Source: Bullifex porci
GTDB lineage: Bacteria; Spirochaetota; Spirochaetia; Sphaerochaetales; Sphaerochaetaceae
Direction: 5' to 3'
Assembly: GCF_009695635.1 (NCBI RefSeq)
Contig: NZ_VUNN01000001.1
Location: 62,001-126,000, forward strand
Length of the DNA stretch: 64,000 nt
The notes under the pieces are model-generated. The model was given only the letters and a program-made list of their open reading frames with translations. It had not been told where the DNA came from and searched no databases. Positions 52,397 to 61,495 of this stretch are shown here, in pieces (positions within the stretch are counted from its first letter, which is position 1; each line of letters begins with the position of its first letter). The translations under genes were made by a program, and so were the position numbers.

Positions 52397-52410
52397 CTAG
52401 CATAGGCTAG
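52397..52410 (+). promoter_or_regulatory. Small hairpin between ribosome site and start codon of the BMP gene
   Basis: CTAGC-ATAG-GCTAG lies between AGGAGG (52389-52394) and ATG 52420. The distance of 25 bases is too long for initiation, but folding of the hairpin would shorten it to about 11. A weaker TAGG (52408-52411) at 8-base spacing is an alternative ribosome site. Confidence 0.4.
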
Positions 52411-52419
52411 GTAAATTTT

Positions 52420-53514
52420 ATGAAGAAAATTTTAGTTTTTGCTCTTATTGCTCTATGTGCTTTCTCCCTTTTTGCTAGTGGTGCAAAGGAAGATGCTTCA
52501 TCAGATCAGATCAAAGCAGTTCTTTTAACAGACCAAACAGGTATTGATGATAAATCCTTCAATGCAGCTGCTTGGCGCGGTATTTTAGCTTTCTATGGCG
52601 ATGAAGGTGCTGGTAGAGGTACTCTCTATGAAAACATCACAGCTCAGAGTACAGATGAATATATTCCAAACCTCAAAAATGCAGCTGAGGGTGATTGGGA
52701 TTTAATCATCACTACAGGCTTTACATGGGGCGATGCATTAAATGAAGTTGCAGCTATGTATCCTGATCAGAACTTCATCATCGTTGACGTAGATTACTTA
52801 ACAGATAGAGAAAATCTTATCCAGTACATCTATGAAGAGGAGCAGGGCTCTTACTTAGTAGGTGTTGCAGCTGCAATGCAGGCTAAGAAGGATGGAATTG
52901 AAAATCCTAAGTTTGGCTTTATCGGTGGTGTTCCAGGTGCTACAATCACAAAGTTCGAAATTGGTTACTTCGAGGGTATTAAATCAATTTATCCTAATGC
53001 AGAGTTCGTAGACTACTATGCTAACGACTGGGGTAAGCCAGAGCTTGCTAAGGCTATGGCTAAGAACTGGTACGATAGTGGTGTATACTGCATCTTCTCA
53101 GCAGCTGGTGGTACAGGTGGTGGTACAATTGCTCAGGCTAAGGAATATAGAATGGCTGGTAAGAATGTATGGGCTATCGGCGTAGACTCAGATCAGTATG
53201 AGGATGGCTTATATGGTACTAATGGTGAATCAGCTGTATTAACATCAATGATTAAGAAGGTTGAGAACTCAACATTTGATGCTCTTACAAAGACTAAGGA
53301 TGGTACATGGAAGGGTGGTGTTGTAACTCAGAACCTTGCAAATGAAGGTGTTGGATATTCAAAGGCTAACCCAGCTCTCTCTCAGGAAGCTATTGAAGCA
53401 GCAGATAAGGCTGTTAAGGGTATCTTAGATGGTTCTATCGTAATTGATAAAACTTATAAGGCTGCACTTGCTAAGGGCTTAGTTCCAGCAGGTCTTTCAG
53501 CTATTGACGACTGA
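52420..53514 (+). CDS. bmpA: BMP-family nucleoside-binding protein of an ABC importer
   Basis: 364 residues. Signal peptide MKKILVFALIALCAFSLFAS, then GAKEDASS without lipobox. BMP/PnrA-like fold: LLTDQTGIDDKSFNAAAWRGI, DLIITTGFTWGDALNEVAAMYPDQNFIIVD, EEQGSYLVGVAAAMQAKK, GFIGGVPGATITKFEIGYFEG and AIGVDSDQYE. Binds purine or other nucleosides outside the inner membrane for the ABC genes that follow. First gene of a nucleoside import/salvage operon; strong stem-loops separate it from the ATPase gene, probably giving it higher expression. Confidence 0.92.
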   Translation: MKKILVFALIALCAFSLFASGAKEDASSDQIKAVLLTDQTGIDDKSFNAAAWRGILAFYGDEGAGRGTLYENITAQSTDEYIPNLKNAAEGDWDLIITTGFTWGDALNEVAAMYPDQNFIIVDVDYLTDRENLIQYIYEEEQGSYLVGVAAAMQAKKDGIENPKFGFIGGVPGATITKFEIGYFEGIKSIYPNAEFVDYYANDWGKPELAKAMAKNWYDSGVYCIFSAAGGTGGGTIAQAKEYRMAGKNVWAIGVDSDQYEDGLYGTNGESAVLTSMIKKVENSTFDALTKTKDGTWKGGVVTQNLANEGVGYSKANPALSQEAIEAADKAVKGILDGSIVIDKTYKAALAKGLVPAGLSAIDD

Positions 53515-53525
53515 TAAAAGCTATG

Positions 53526-53581
53526 CGGGCACTGTTTGTGCCCGTATACTTCTTTCTTCAAGACTTGAGGAAAGAAGTATA
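53526..53581 (+). other. Double stem-loop after bmpA
   Basis: CGGGCAC-TGTTT-GTGCCCG (53526-53544) is immediately followed by a 37-base near-perfect inverted repeat (53545-53581; arms TATACTTCTTTC/GAAAGAAGTATA, stem about 16 bp with a G-T). No T-run. Position between a binding-protein gene and its ABC partners suggests mRNA processing or protection of the bmpA segment. Confidence 0.65.
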
Positions 53582-53597
53582 CCATAAAGGAATATTT

Positions 53598-55133
53598 ATG
53601 AGTGAATATGCTATAGAAATGCTTGGAATTACCAAGACTTTCCCTGGGATAATCGCAAATGACAATGTTGACCTCAGAATAAAGAAAAATGAGGTCCATG
53701 CTATCTTAGGAGAAAACGGAGCCGGAAAAAGTACTCTAATGAGTATTCTATTTGGTGCATATGCCCCAGATAGTGGACAAATTAAGATTAACGGACAGGC
53801 TGTTGATATTAAAAATCCAAATGTTGCTACTGCCTTAGGTATCGGTATGGTACATCAGCACTTTAAACTGGTTCATAACTATACTGTTACTGAGAATATC
53901 GTACTCGGCAGAGAGCCTAGAAATAGATTTGGAATTGTATCTCTTAATCAAGCTGAAAAGAGAGTACGTGAGCTATCTGAACGCTATGGCTTTATGGTAG
54001 ATCCAAGAGCGAAGATAGATGATATCACTGTAGGTCAGCAGCAGAGAGTAGAAATTCTAAAAACCTTATATTCTGACTCAGATATTATCATCTTAGATGA
54101 GCCTACTGCAGTACTAACTCCACAAGAGATCGACGAGCTTATGGAGATTATTAGAAAGCTTAAGGCAGAGGGAAAGACTATAGTATTAATTACTCATAAG
54201 CTTAAGGAAATAAAGGCAGTTGCAGATAGATGCTCTGTTCTTAGACGTGGAAAGTTTATAGGTTGTATCGATATTACTCCAAATACAAGTGAGCAGGAGC
54301 TTGCTACTATGATGGTAGGACGCTCTGTTAAGTTTGATATCGATAAAGCACCATGTAAGCCAGGTGAAAAGGTCCTTGAGATTAAAAACCTTTGTGTAAA
54401 GGATAGTATCGGTACTATGAAGGTTAAGGACCTATCTCTCGATGTAAGACGTGGTGAGATAGTTGGTATCGCTGGTGTCGATGGTAATGGTCAAAGTGAG
54501 CTTCTATATGCGCTCTCCGGCTTAAGTCCTATACAAAGTGGTGAAGTTATTCTATCTGGAAAGGTAATTAATAAGGACACTATTCGAGAAAGAATTGAAG
54601 AGGGTATGGGTCATATCCCTGAGGATAGACAAAAGCATGGCTTAGTTGCGGGCTTAACAGTTGCAGAGAATATTGTCCTTAAAGATTTCTATAGTCCAAA
54701 GTATACAGGTAAGTTTGGCGTTCTAAACTATAAAGCAATTGATGAAAGTGCAGTTAAGCTTATTGAGGAGTTTGATATTAGAACTGCACAGGGACCACAT
54801 ACTCCTGCAGGCTCCTTATCTGGTGGTAACCAGCAAAAGGTTATTGTTGCTCGTGAAATTTCTCTATCCCCTGATGTATTACTCGTTGCTCAGCCAACTC
54901 GTGGTCTTGATGTAGGTGCAATTGAATACATTAGAAAGCGTGTAGTTGAAGAGCGTGATAAGGGACGTGGTGTATTACTAATTTCCTTTGAGCTAGATGA
55001 GGTAATGAATCTTTGTGATAGAATTGCAACTATTTCAAAGGGCTCTATCGTTGGTGTATTTGATGCGGGAGAGGTTACTAGTCAGGAAATCGGCTTGATG
55101 ATGACAGGTATTAAAGCAAAGGAGGGTAAGTGA
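53598..55133 (+). CDS. Nucleoside ABC importer ATP-binding protein (double cassette)
   Basis: 511 residues with two ABC modules. The first has GENGAGKSTLM, a Q-loop at HQHFKL, the degenerate signature TVGQQQRVEI and IIILDEPTAVLTPQE. The second has a degenerate Walker A (GVDGNGQSELL), LSGGNQQKVIVAREI and LLVAQPTRGLDVG. This asymmetry is typical of YufO/RbsA-like importers. ATG 53598 (MSEYAIEML) follows AAAGGA; the in-frame ATG at 53523 overlaps the stem-loops and is rejected. Confidence 0.92.
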   Translation: MSEYAIEMLGITKTFPGIIANDNVDLRIKKNEVHAILGENGAGKSTLMSILFGAYAPDSGQIKINGQAVDIKNPNVATALGIGMVHQHFKLVHNYTVTENIVLGREPRNRFGIVSLNQAEKRVRELSERYGFMVDPRAKIDDITVGQQQRVEILKTLYSDSDIIILDEPTAVLTPQEIDELMEIIRKLKAEGKTIVLITHKLKEIKAVADRCSVLRRGKFIGCIDITPNTSEQELATMMVGRSVKFDIDKAPCKPGEKVLEIKNLCVKDSIGTMKVKDLSLDVRRGEIVGIAGVDGNGQSELLYALSGLSPIQSGEVILSGKVINKDTIRERIEEGMGHIPEDRQKHGLVAGLTVAENIVLKDFYSPKYTGKFGVLNYKAIDESAVKLIEEFDIRTAQGPHTPAGSLSGGNQQKVIVAREISLSPDVLLVAQPTRGLDVGAIEYIRKRVVEERDKGRGVLLISFELDEVMNLCDRIATISKGSIVGVFDAGEVTSQEIGLMMTGIKAKEGK

Positions 55134-56245
55134 TGAAGAATAAAGAAAAACAAAGCTTCCTTGATTGGTTTTTATCAAGTCAGGGAGCAACCTCTGTTGC
55201 TGTAGTTATTTTAGGCTTTATAATTGGTACTATTCTAGTTTTATTAGTAGGTAGAAATCCTGCAGGATTATTTAAAGCAATTGGACAGTCAATTATTGGT
55301 AAGGCAGGTAAGAATGGTGCTTGGAACTTCAGAAATGTTGGTGAGACACTAGCTTACTCTATACCGTACATCCTCTGTGGCTTATCAATGGGCTTTGCTG
55401 CGAGAGTCGGACTCTTTAATATTGGAGCTGAAGGTCAGTACATAGTTGGTATGCTAGCAGCTCAGGCTGTAGCAGTTTGTATTCCTTCATTTCCTTTCCA
55501 GTGGTTAATCTGCTTATTAGTTGCAATAGTTGCAGGTGCTATTTGGGGTGGTATAGTAGGCTTTTTAAAGGCTAAATATAAGGTTAGTGAGGTAGTAGCT
55601 ACAATCATGCTTAACTACATCGCACTATATCTATTTAGAATTATAGCATTTAAGATGCCTGCAGGTCTTACAAATAGAACATATCAGACAGCACCACTAC
55701 AAAGTGGAGCCTTATTATCAAAATTCTTAATAAAGACTTCAAACCTTAATATTGGCTTCTTCTTTATGATAGCTGCTTGCTTAATCTATTGGTTTATCAT
55801 GGAAAAGACTAAGATGGGATTTGCCTTTAGAGCAACTGGTTATAATAAGGATGCTGCAAGATGCTCAGGTATTAATGCAGATAGTGCAATTGCCTCCTCA
55901 ATGGCTATCTCAGGTGCATTTGCTGGCTTAGCAGGTGCATGTGTTCTTCTTGGAGGAGCATATACAACAGGAAGAATTATTCAGGGAATGGATAACTATG
56001 GCTTTATGGGTATTGCTGTTGCGTTAGTTGGTAACTCTAGAGCATTAGGAATCTTCCTCGCGGGCTTACTCTTTGGTGTTCTTAAGCAATCACAATCAAT
56101 AATGCAGGGAATGAATATTCCTAAGGAGATTACATTTATCATACAAGGCCTAATAGTAATCTTTATCGCACTTAGAAGCGGGCTCGAGCTAGTTAAGGCT
56201 TACCGCTCACGTGTTCTTGTGAGAAAGGAGGCTCAAAAAGTATGA
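55133..56245 (+). CDS. Nucleoside ABC importer permease 1 (YufP-like)
   Basis: 370 residues, about 10 membrane helices. Motifs: FAARVGLFNIGAEGQYIVGMLAAQ, KYKVSEVVATIMLNYIALYL, GYNKDAARCSGINADSAIASSMAISGAFAGLAG and the GIAVALVGNSRALG contact loop. ATG 55133 overlaps the ATPase stop and has GGAGGG at 6 bases; the GTG at 55130 is less likely. Confidence 0.92.
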   Translation: MKNKEKQSFLDWFLSSQGATSVAVVILGFIIGTILVLLVGRNPAGLFKAIGQSIIGKAGKNGAWNFRNVGETLAYSIPYILCGLSMGFAARVGLFNIGAEGQYIVGMLAAQAVAVCIPSFPFQWLICLLVAIVAGAIWGGIVGFLKAKYKVSEVVATIMLNYIALYLFRIIAFKMPAGLTNRTYQTAPLQSGALLSKFLIKTSNLNIGFFFMIAACLIYWFIMEKTKMGFAFRATGYNKDAARCSGINADSAIASSMAISGAFAGLAGACVLLGGAYTTGRIIQGMDNYGFMGIAVALVGNSRALGIFLAGLLFGVLKQSQSIMQGMNIPKEITFIIQGLIVIFIALRSGLELVKAYRSRVLVRKEAQKV

Positions 56246-57147
56246 TGATTTTTCAATCAATTCCAACAATCATGATGATTGTTGCACCAATATTAATCAC
56301 AGCAATCGGCGGTATGATTTGTGAAAAGAGTGGTGTAGTAAATATCGCTCTTGAGGGCTTAATGAGTATTGGAGCATGTACAGCAGCAAGTGTACATTTT
56401 CTAATGGAAGCAGCTGGCTGCGGAAGATATTCTCTAGCTGTTGCACTCCTTGCAGGTATGGTAGTATCTGGATTATTTTCACTTATTCATGGTGTTGCTG
56501 CTATAGATCTAAAGGCTGAGCAAACTATATCTGGTACAGGTATTAACCTTCTTGCAGATGGTATTACAGTATTTGCATGTCAAATTCTCTTCTCTCAGGA
56601 TCGCTCTAAGGAGTTTAGAGTTGGTATGCTAACCGATAAGCTTGGCTTCTACCCAACCTTCTATATCGCAATTGCAGTAGTTGCTATTAGCTGGTTTATG
56701 CTCTATAAGACTCCATTTGGAATGCATCTAAGAGCATGTGGTGAACACCCTGCAGCTGCAGATAGTGCTGGTATTAATGTTAGAAGAATTAGATATACTG
56801 GTGTATTTATCTCAGGTATCTTAGGTGGTCTTGCTGGTGGCTGTGTTGTATTAACACAAACTATTCAGTTCACATCAAATTTAATTAATGGTAGAGGCTT
56901 TATAGCTCTAGCAGCTGTTGCTTTTGGCCGTTGGACACCATGGGGTGTTACTGGTGCTGCTTTACTGTTTGGTGGAGCTCAAGCCTTAGCAGTTCTTTCA
57001 ACAAACTTTACAGCACTAAAGGCACTTCCTTCAGAGGTCTTCAATATCCTTCCTTACCTCGTAACACTGCTTGCATTAGTCATCTTCTCCGGAAGAGATT
57101 ACGCACCTCAGTCATGTGGTAAGCCATATAATAAGAGTTCATCATGA
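56242..57147 (+). CDS. Nucleoside ABC importer permease 2 (YufQ-like)
   Basis: 301 residues, about 8 helices. ITAIGGMICEKSGVVNIALEGLMSIGA, LKAEQTISGTGINLLADGI, HLRACGEHPAAADSAGINVRRIRYTG and GRGFIALAAVAFGRWTPWG match the second permease of BMP-type nucleoside importers. Translation-coupled to both neighbours by overlapping codons. Confidence 0.92.
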   Translation: MMIFQSIPTIMMIVAPILITAIGGMICEKSGVVNIALEGLMSIGACTAASVHFLMEAAGCGRYSLAVALLAGMVVSGLFSLIHGVAAIDLKAEQTISGTGINLLADGITVFACQILFSQDRSKEFRVGMLTDKLGFYPTFYIAIAVVAISWFMLYKTPFGMHLRACGEHPAAADSAGINVRRIRYTGVFISGILGGLAGGCVVLTQTIQFTSNLINGRGFIALAAVAFGRWTPWGVTGAALLFGGAQALAVLSTNFTALKALPSEVFNILPYLVTLLALVIFSGRDYAPQSCGKPYNKSSS

Positions 57148-57866
57148 CACCACATAATAGAGCAAAAATTAATGAAATCGCTAAGAAGGTCCTCCTACCG
57201 GGGGACCCTAATAGAGCAAGGTTCGTCGCTGAGAATTTCTTTGAAAATCCGAAGCTAGTTACAGATGTTAGAGGGATACTTGGCTACACTGGTAAATATA
57301 AGGGAATTGAGGTAAGTGTAATGGCATCAGGAATGGGTGGTCCTTCCTGTGGCATCTACTCATATGAGCTATTTACTCATTACGATGTTGATACAATCAT
57401 AAGAATCGGAACCTCAGGCGGGCTTCAAGAGGAATTAGAGGTTGGAGAGCTTGTATTAGCTATGAGTGCCAGTACAGATTCTGCTTGGGCTCATCAATAT
57501 AACCTCTCCGGAACACTATCTCCATGCCCAAATGCAAAGCTATTTACTTTAGCTTTAAAGAAGGCTGAGGAGCTAGAGCTAAAGCATAGTGCAGGTATGG
57601 TATTTTCCTCTGATTACTTTTCATCCTACAACGCTCTTGGAGCAGATGAGTGGAAGTCTTGGGCTAGAGTTGGTGCCTTAGTTCAAGATATGGAGACATA
57701 TGCTCTTTATTCAACTGCGATGTATTTAAAGAAAAGAGCGCTCTCAATTCTTACAATGACAGATAACTGTGTTAATGGAAAATCCTTTAAAGATGAAGAG
57801 AGAATGGAAGGAAACAGAAATATGATTAAGCTTGCTCTTGAGACTATAGTAGAGGATGCAAAATGA
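57144..57866 (+). CDS. deoD: Purine-nucleoside phosphorylase, DeoD type
   Basis: 240 residues, hexameric trimer-of-dimers family. LLPGDPNRARFVAENF binds phosphate, GMGGPSCGIYSYELF and RIGTSGGLQ follow, DMETYALYSTA binds ribose (usually EMEAAGLY) and TMTDNCVNG supplies the catalytic Asp region. Splits imported purine nucleosides to base and ribose 1-phosphate. Small departures from consensus in the ribose site could alter specificity. Overlaps the permease stop. Confidence 0.92.
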   Translation: MTPHNRAKINEIAKKVLLPGDPNRARFVAENFFENPKLVTDVRGILGYTGKYKGIEVSVMASGMGGPSCGIYSYELFTHYDVDTIIRIGTSGGLQEELEVGELVLAMSASTDSAWAHQYNLSGTLSPCPNAKLFTLALKKAEELELKHSAGMVFSSDYFSSYNALGADEWKSWARVGALVQDMETYALYSTAMYLKKRALSILTMTDNCVNGKSFKDEERMEGNRNMIKLALETIVEDAK

Positions 57867-58465
57867 GTAATGTAAATACTATTCTTCGTCATCGCTTTGC
57901 TTGTAAGAAGTATAAAAGTACTATGCTTTCAAGAGAGGTTATAGATGAGATTTTAGAAGCAGGAAGACTCTCTCCAACCTCCTTTGGCTTAGAGCCTTGG
58001 ACCTTCCATGTTTGTAAAAGTGAAAACCTCCTATCTTCCTGCTTTTACCAAGAGAGTATGAAGAGCGCTCCTATTACTGTAGTTATTACTACTAAAAGAG
58101 GACACTTTTTTGATCCAATGAGTGAGTTTATCAAGAAAAGAGCTATAAGATTTCCATCAACTCTAGATGAATTTATAGATGACTATAAGGGGTACTATGA
58201 ATTTTTAAGAGATAATAACTCACTTGATTCATGGTCTAGAAGCCAAAGCTATATTGCATGCGCTAATATGATGACTAGGGCAGCTGAGCTTGGTGTTCAA
58301 AGCTGTGCTATAGAGGGGTATGATAATGATAAGGTTATCTCTGCATTAAAGCTTGATAAAGATGATGAAGAGGTCGGTATCGTTATTGCCTTTGGCTATC
58401 CCGATGAAGAGGAAAGAGAGAGGATTAGAATAAGTGCTGAGGAAGCATTTGTTTATCATTTATAA
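57863..58465 (+). CDS. Nitroreductase-family flavoprotein
   Basis: 200 residues. FMN-dependent NAD(P)H oxidoreductase fold: HRFACKKYKSTMLSREVIDEILEAGRLSPTSFGLEPWTFHV, AACANMMTRAAELGVQSCAIEGYD and IVIAFGYPDEEE. Embedded in the nucleoside operon by a 4-base overlap with deoD. Physiological substrate unknown; it could be a general electron sink. Confidence 0.88.
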   Translation: MSNVNTILRHRFACKKYKSTMLSREVIDEILEAGRLSPTSFGLEPWTFHVCKSENLLSSCFYQESMKSAPITVVITTKRGHFFDPMSEFIKKRAIRFPSTLDEFIDDYKGYYEFLRDNNSLDSWSRSQSYIACANMMTRAAELGVQSCAIEGYDNDKVISALKLDKDDEEVGIVIAFGYPDEEERERIRISAEEAFVYHL

Positions 58466-58470
58466 GCAAT

Positions 58471-59391
58471 ATGGAAAAGATTATTTTTGATGTTGATACA
58501 GGTCATGATGATGCAATTGCTATTGCAATGGCAGCTGGACTAAGAGATGAAATTGACGTTTTAGGATTAATTGCAACTAATGGTAATGTTGCTCTCTCTA
58601 AAACGCTAGAAAATACATTAAATGTTGCAGAGGCAGTAGGCCTTGAGTGCCCTGTATTTTATGGCTCATCAAAGCCTCTTTTAAGGGATGTAGTTGCTGC
58701 AGGTGATTTCCATGGTGAGAGTGGACTCGATGGCACTACCTTTGAAAAGAGAAAGAAGCAGGAGTGTAAGGGTAATGGTATTCTTTGGGCAATTAATACA
58801 GTTTTAAATAACCCAGGAGAGATTACCTTCGTTTCTGTTGGTCCATATACAGATTTAGCAATTTGTATTAAAGCTCATCCAGATTTTGCTAAGAGCTTAA
58901 AGAGAATAGTTGTAATGGGCGGCTCTATGGGAAGAGGTAATGCAACTGATAGTGCAGAGTTTAATATTTGGGGAGACCCTGAGGCTGCTGAGATAGTCTT
59001 TAACTGTGGTGCTGAAGTAGTTGCTATGCCTTTAGATGTTACTCTTAAAGTAATTCTTGATGAAGAAATACTTGAAAAAATAAAGAGTGAAAAGGATAGT
59101 AGCTATAAAAAGCTTTTGCTATCACAGCTTGATTTCTATATTAAAGCAAACAAGATAAATAATAACTCAATGCCTCATATGCACGACCCATGTACTATTG
59201 CATATTTAGCTGACCCTACAATATTTAAATTTGAACAGCGTAATGTACATGTTGAGACTAAGGGAGCATTAACATATGGTAGAACTGTTACTAGTGATAT
59301 CGATGAAAATGCTAAGGTCTTTTTAGGTGTTGATGCAAACCTAGAGAGGTTTTGGGAGCTCTTCTTTAAGGCCTTCAGAGCTTTGAAGTAG
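58471..59391 (+). CDS. Inosine/uridine-preferring nucleoside hydrolase
   Basis: 306 residues. IIFDVDTGHDDAIAIAMA is the calcium-binding N-terminal motif, ATNGNVALSKTLENTLNVAE, the FHGESGLDG loop, VVMGGSMGRGN, DSAEFNIWGDPEAAEIV and HMHDPCTIAY complete the active site. It hydrolyses ribonucleosides to base and ribose. Last gene of the nucleoside operon. No terminator hairpin is evident after it. Confidence 0.93.
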   Translation: MEKIIFDVDTGHDDAIAIAMAAGLRDEIDVLGLIATNGNVALSKTLENTLNVAEAVGLECPVFYGSSKPLLRDVVAAGDFHGESGLDGTTFEKRKKQECKGNGILWAINTVLNNPGEITFVSVGPYTDLAICIKAHPDFAKSLKRIVVMGGSMGRGNATDSAEFNIWGDPEAAEIVFNCGAEVVAMPLDVTLKVILDEEILEKIKSEKDSSYKKLLLSQLDFYIKANKINNNSMPHMHDPCTIAYLADPTIFKFEQRNVHVETKGALTYGRTVTSDIDENAKVFLGVDANLERFWELFFKAFRALK

Positions 59392-59395
59392 TAAT

Positions 59396-59409
59396 AATTG
59401 TATACAATT
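59396..59409. promoter_or_regulatory. TTGTATACAA palindrome upstream of tyrA
   Basis: AATTGTATACAATT, a perfect 14-bp palindrome with the same core as the operators in the 6-17 kb locus. It lies upstream of a possible promoter (TTGTAA 59422-59427, 17 bases, TATCTT 59445-59450) for the next gene. It may be bound by the same GntR protein or a paralogue, or be coincidental. Confidence 0.4.
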
Positions 59410-59456
59410 TTATTTAGATAATTGTAAAAAAGAAAGAATAAATATATCTTTGTCCT

Positions 59457-60206
59457 ATGCAGATTGGTGTATATGGACTTGGTAGATTTGGTTCCTTCTG
59501 GGCTTCTATGTTAGCTCGTCATCCATTTTCAAGCGATGCTAAAGTAGTTGGATACTCAAGAAGTAATCATAAATTACCTTTTGGTGTTGAAGCGGTGAGT
59601 GAGGATGAGGTCCTCTCTTCAGATATATTATTCTTTTGTGTTGCTATTTCATCTTTTGAGGATGTGTTAAAGCGTGTCTCTTCAAGAATTAAAAAGGGTG
59701 CAATAGTATTAGATACTTGCTCTGTAAAAACATATCCAACAATGTGGATGCAAAATAATCTTAATAAGGATGAGTATTGTTTAATTGCATCACACCCAAT
59801 GTTTGGCCCTGATAGTGCTAAAAATGGAATTAAGGGATTACCTATTGTACTTTGCAAAATTAGTGAGGATGAAAGATATACCTTAATTAAGGATTACTTT
59901 GTACGTATTGGTCTTGATGTACTCGAGATGACTCCTCGTCACCACGATAAGGAGGCTGCTTACTCTCAAGGCGTTACACACTTCGTTGGTCGTACCTTAA
60001 GTGAGCTAGGAATGTGCCCAACTCCTATTGCAACTCAAGGATATAAGTCTTTGATGACTATAGTTGAGCAAACCTGTAATGACCCAATTACACTATTTTA
60101 TGATCTTCAAAAATATAATCCTTACGCTAAGGAGATGAGATTATCACTTCAGGTTGCGATAGAGAAGGTATTAAATACTCTAGCTGAGCAGGAGGGGGAT
60201 CATTGA
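59457..60206 (+). CDS. tyrA: Prephenate dehydrogenase
   Basis: 249 residues, NAD(P)-dependent tyrosine biosynthesis enzyme without fused chorismate mutase or ACT domain. MQIGVYGLGRFGSFWA is the Rossmann loop, DTCSVKTYPT and ASHPMFGPDSAKNGIKGLPIVLC are family signatures and VTHFVGRTLSELG carries the catalytic histidine. Short members like this can also use arogenate. No ribosome site is apparent; the predicted promoter would give a very short or absent leader. Confidence 0.9.
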   Translation: MQIGVYGLGRFGSFWASMLARHPFSSDAKVVGYSRSNHKLPFGVEAVSEDEVLSSDILFFCVAISSFEDVLKRVSSRIKKGAIVLDTCSVKTYPTMWMQNNLNKDEYCLIASHPMFGPDSAKNGIKGLPIVLCKISEDERYTLIKDYFVRIGLDVLEMTPRHHDKEAAYSQGVTHFVGRTLSELGMCPTPIATQGYKSLMTIVEQTCNDPITLFYDLQKYNPYAKEMRLSLQVAIEKVLNTLAEQEGDH

Positions 60207-61495
60207 AGGTTTGTGTTTATACTCTTGGCTGTAGACTTAATCAATGTGAGAGTGAAGCAATTTGTGATAGCTTCTTAAAGGAAGGCTATGAAATTGTAAA
60301 GGAAAATGATGAAGCCTCTCTTTATATTGTAAATACCTGTACTGTAACGAGTAAGGCAGAGCAAAAGGCTCGTAGGATGATTAGAATCTTTTCAAAGAAG
60401 GGTGAAGCAGTAGTTGTCACTGGCTGCTATGCTCAGATGAATGAAAAGGAGATAAAGAGCTTAAGCGATAATATTATTTGTATTCCTCTTGTTAAGAAGG
60501 CATCTCTACTTGATTTAGCTAAGCATATAAAAACCTCCCTAGTAGCTAATATCTCTTTATTTGATAGTGTTTCATCATTTGCAGAGGTTGAAACCTCTCC
60601 ATTTAGCTACAATGCTCAATCATTTTCATACCACTCTAGAGCATATTTAAAGATTCAAGAGGGGTGTGATAATGAGTGTGCCTACTGCCGTGTTCATATT
60701 GCAAGAGGTAAAAGTCAGTTTTTAGATCCTAATGAGGTTATTGCTAGAGCCTTAGAGCTAGAGCGCTCTGGCTTTAGAGAGATCGTTCTAACTGGTGTTA
60801 ACCTTACTATGTATGACCATGAGGGAGAAGGTCTTGGTGGTGTATTACTACGCTTATTACCAAAGCTCTCTCTTAATACAAGATTAAGACTATCCTCTAT
60901 GGAGCCTGACCATATTGATGAAAAGCTAATTGAGGCTTGTAGTGATGTAAGAATGCATCCTCACTTTCATATTCCTCTTCAAAGTGCAAGTGATAAGGTA
61001 TTAAAGAGAGTAAATAGAAAGTATTCAGCTTCACACTTAGAGTGGGTTATATCTAATTTAAGAGCTGTTAAGGATGACCCTTTTATAGCTTGTGATGTAA
61101 TAACAGGACTTCCTGGAGAAGAGGAAGAGGACTTTGAGATCACAAGACGCTTCTTAGAGGAGAAGCAATTTGCAGCTCTTCATGTCTTCCCATTTTCACC
61201 TCGTCCTGATACTCCATTGATGAATGCAAAAGATAGAGTTGAGGAGCGAGTAAGAGATGAGAGAGCTTTAATTTTAAGAGAGCTTTCAAATAAGCTAAGT
61301 GATGCTTATATCACTCGTCAAATTGGTAAAAAAAGCGAGGTACTATTAGAAAGTAGGAAAAATGGTGCGTTCTATGGAACTACCGGAAACTACTTAAAGG
61401 TAAAGATAGATAGTGTTCCATTAAATGCTCAAAGAGGTGAGATATTAAAGGGACACATAGAAAAAAAAGGTGTATTTATTGTAGATGAAAGCTGA
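60203..61495 (+). CDS. mtaB: tRNA threonylcarbamoyladenosine methylthiotransferase MtaB
   Basis: 430 residues. Radical SAM methylthiotransferase that makes ms2t6A at tRNA position 37. N-terminal UPF0004 domain with cysteines in LGCRLNQCESEA, NTCTVTSKAEQKARRMIR and VTGCYAQ (second cluster), radical SAM motif EGCDNECAYCRVHIARGKSQF and a short C-terminal TRAM-like region. TTG start with a strong GGAGGGGG five bases upstream; overlaps the tyrA stop by 4 bases. The CR-LNQCE and ARG-KSQ features favour MtaB over MiaB or RimO. Confidence 0.9.
   Translation: MKVCVYTLGCRLNQCESEAICDSFLKEGYEIVKENDEASLYIVNTCTVTSKAEQKARRMIRIFSKKGEAVVVTGCYAQMNEKEIKSLSDNIICIPLVKKASLLDLAKHIKTSLVANISLFDSVSSFAEVETSPFSYNAQSFSYHSRAYLKIQEGCDNECAYCRVHIARGKSQFLDPNEVIARALELERSGFREIVLTGVNLTMYDHEGEGLGGVLLRLLPKLSLNTRLRLSSMEPDHIDEKLIEACSDVRMHPHFHIPLQSASDKVLKRVNRKYSASHLEWVISNLRAVKDDPFIACDVITGLPGEEEEDFEITRRFLEEKQFAALHVFPFSPRPDTPLMNAKDRVEERVRDERALILRELSNKLSDAYITRQIGKKSEVLLESRKNGAFYGTTGNYLKVKIDSVPLNAQRGEILKGHIEKKGVFIVDES

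Noticed and set aside
52389-52420. preQ1-I riboswitch before the BMP gene
   Set aside because: GGTTCTAGC resembles its start, but the pairing arm and the A-rich tail are absent.
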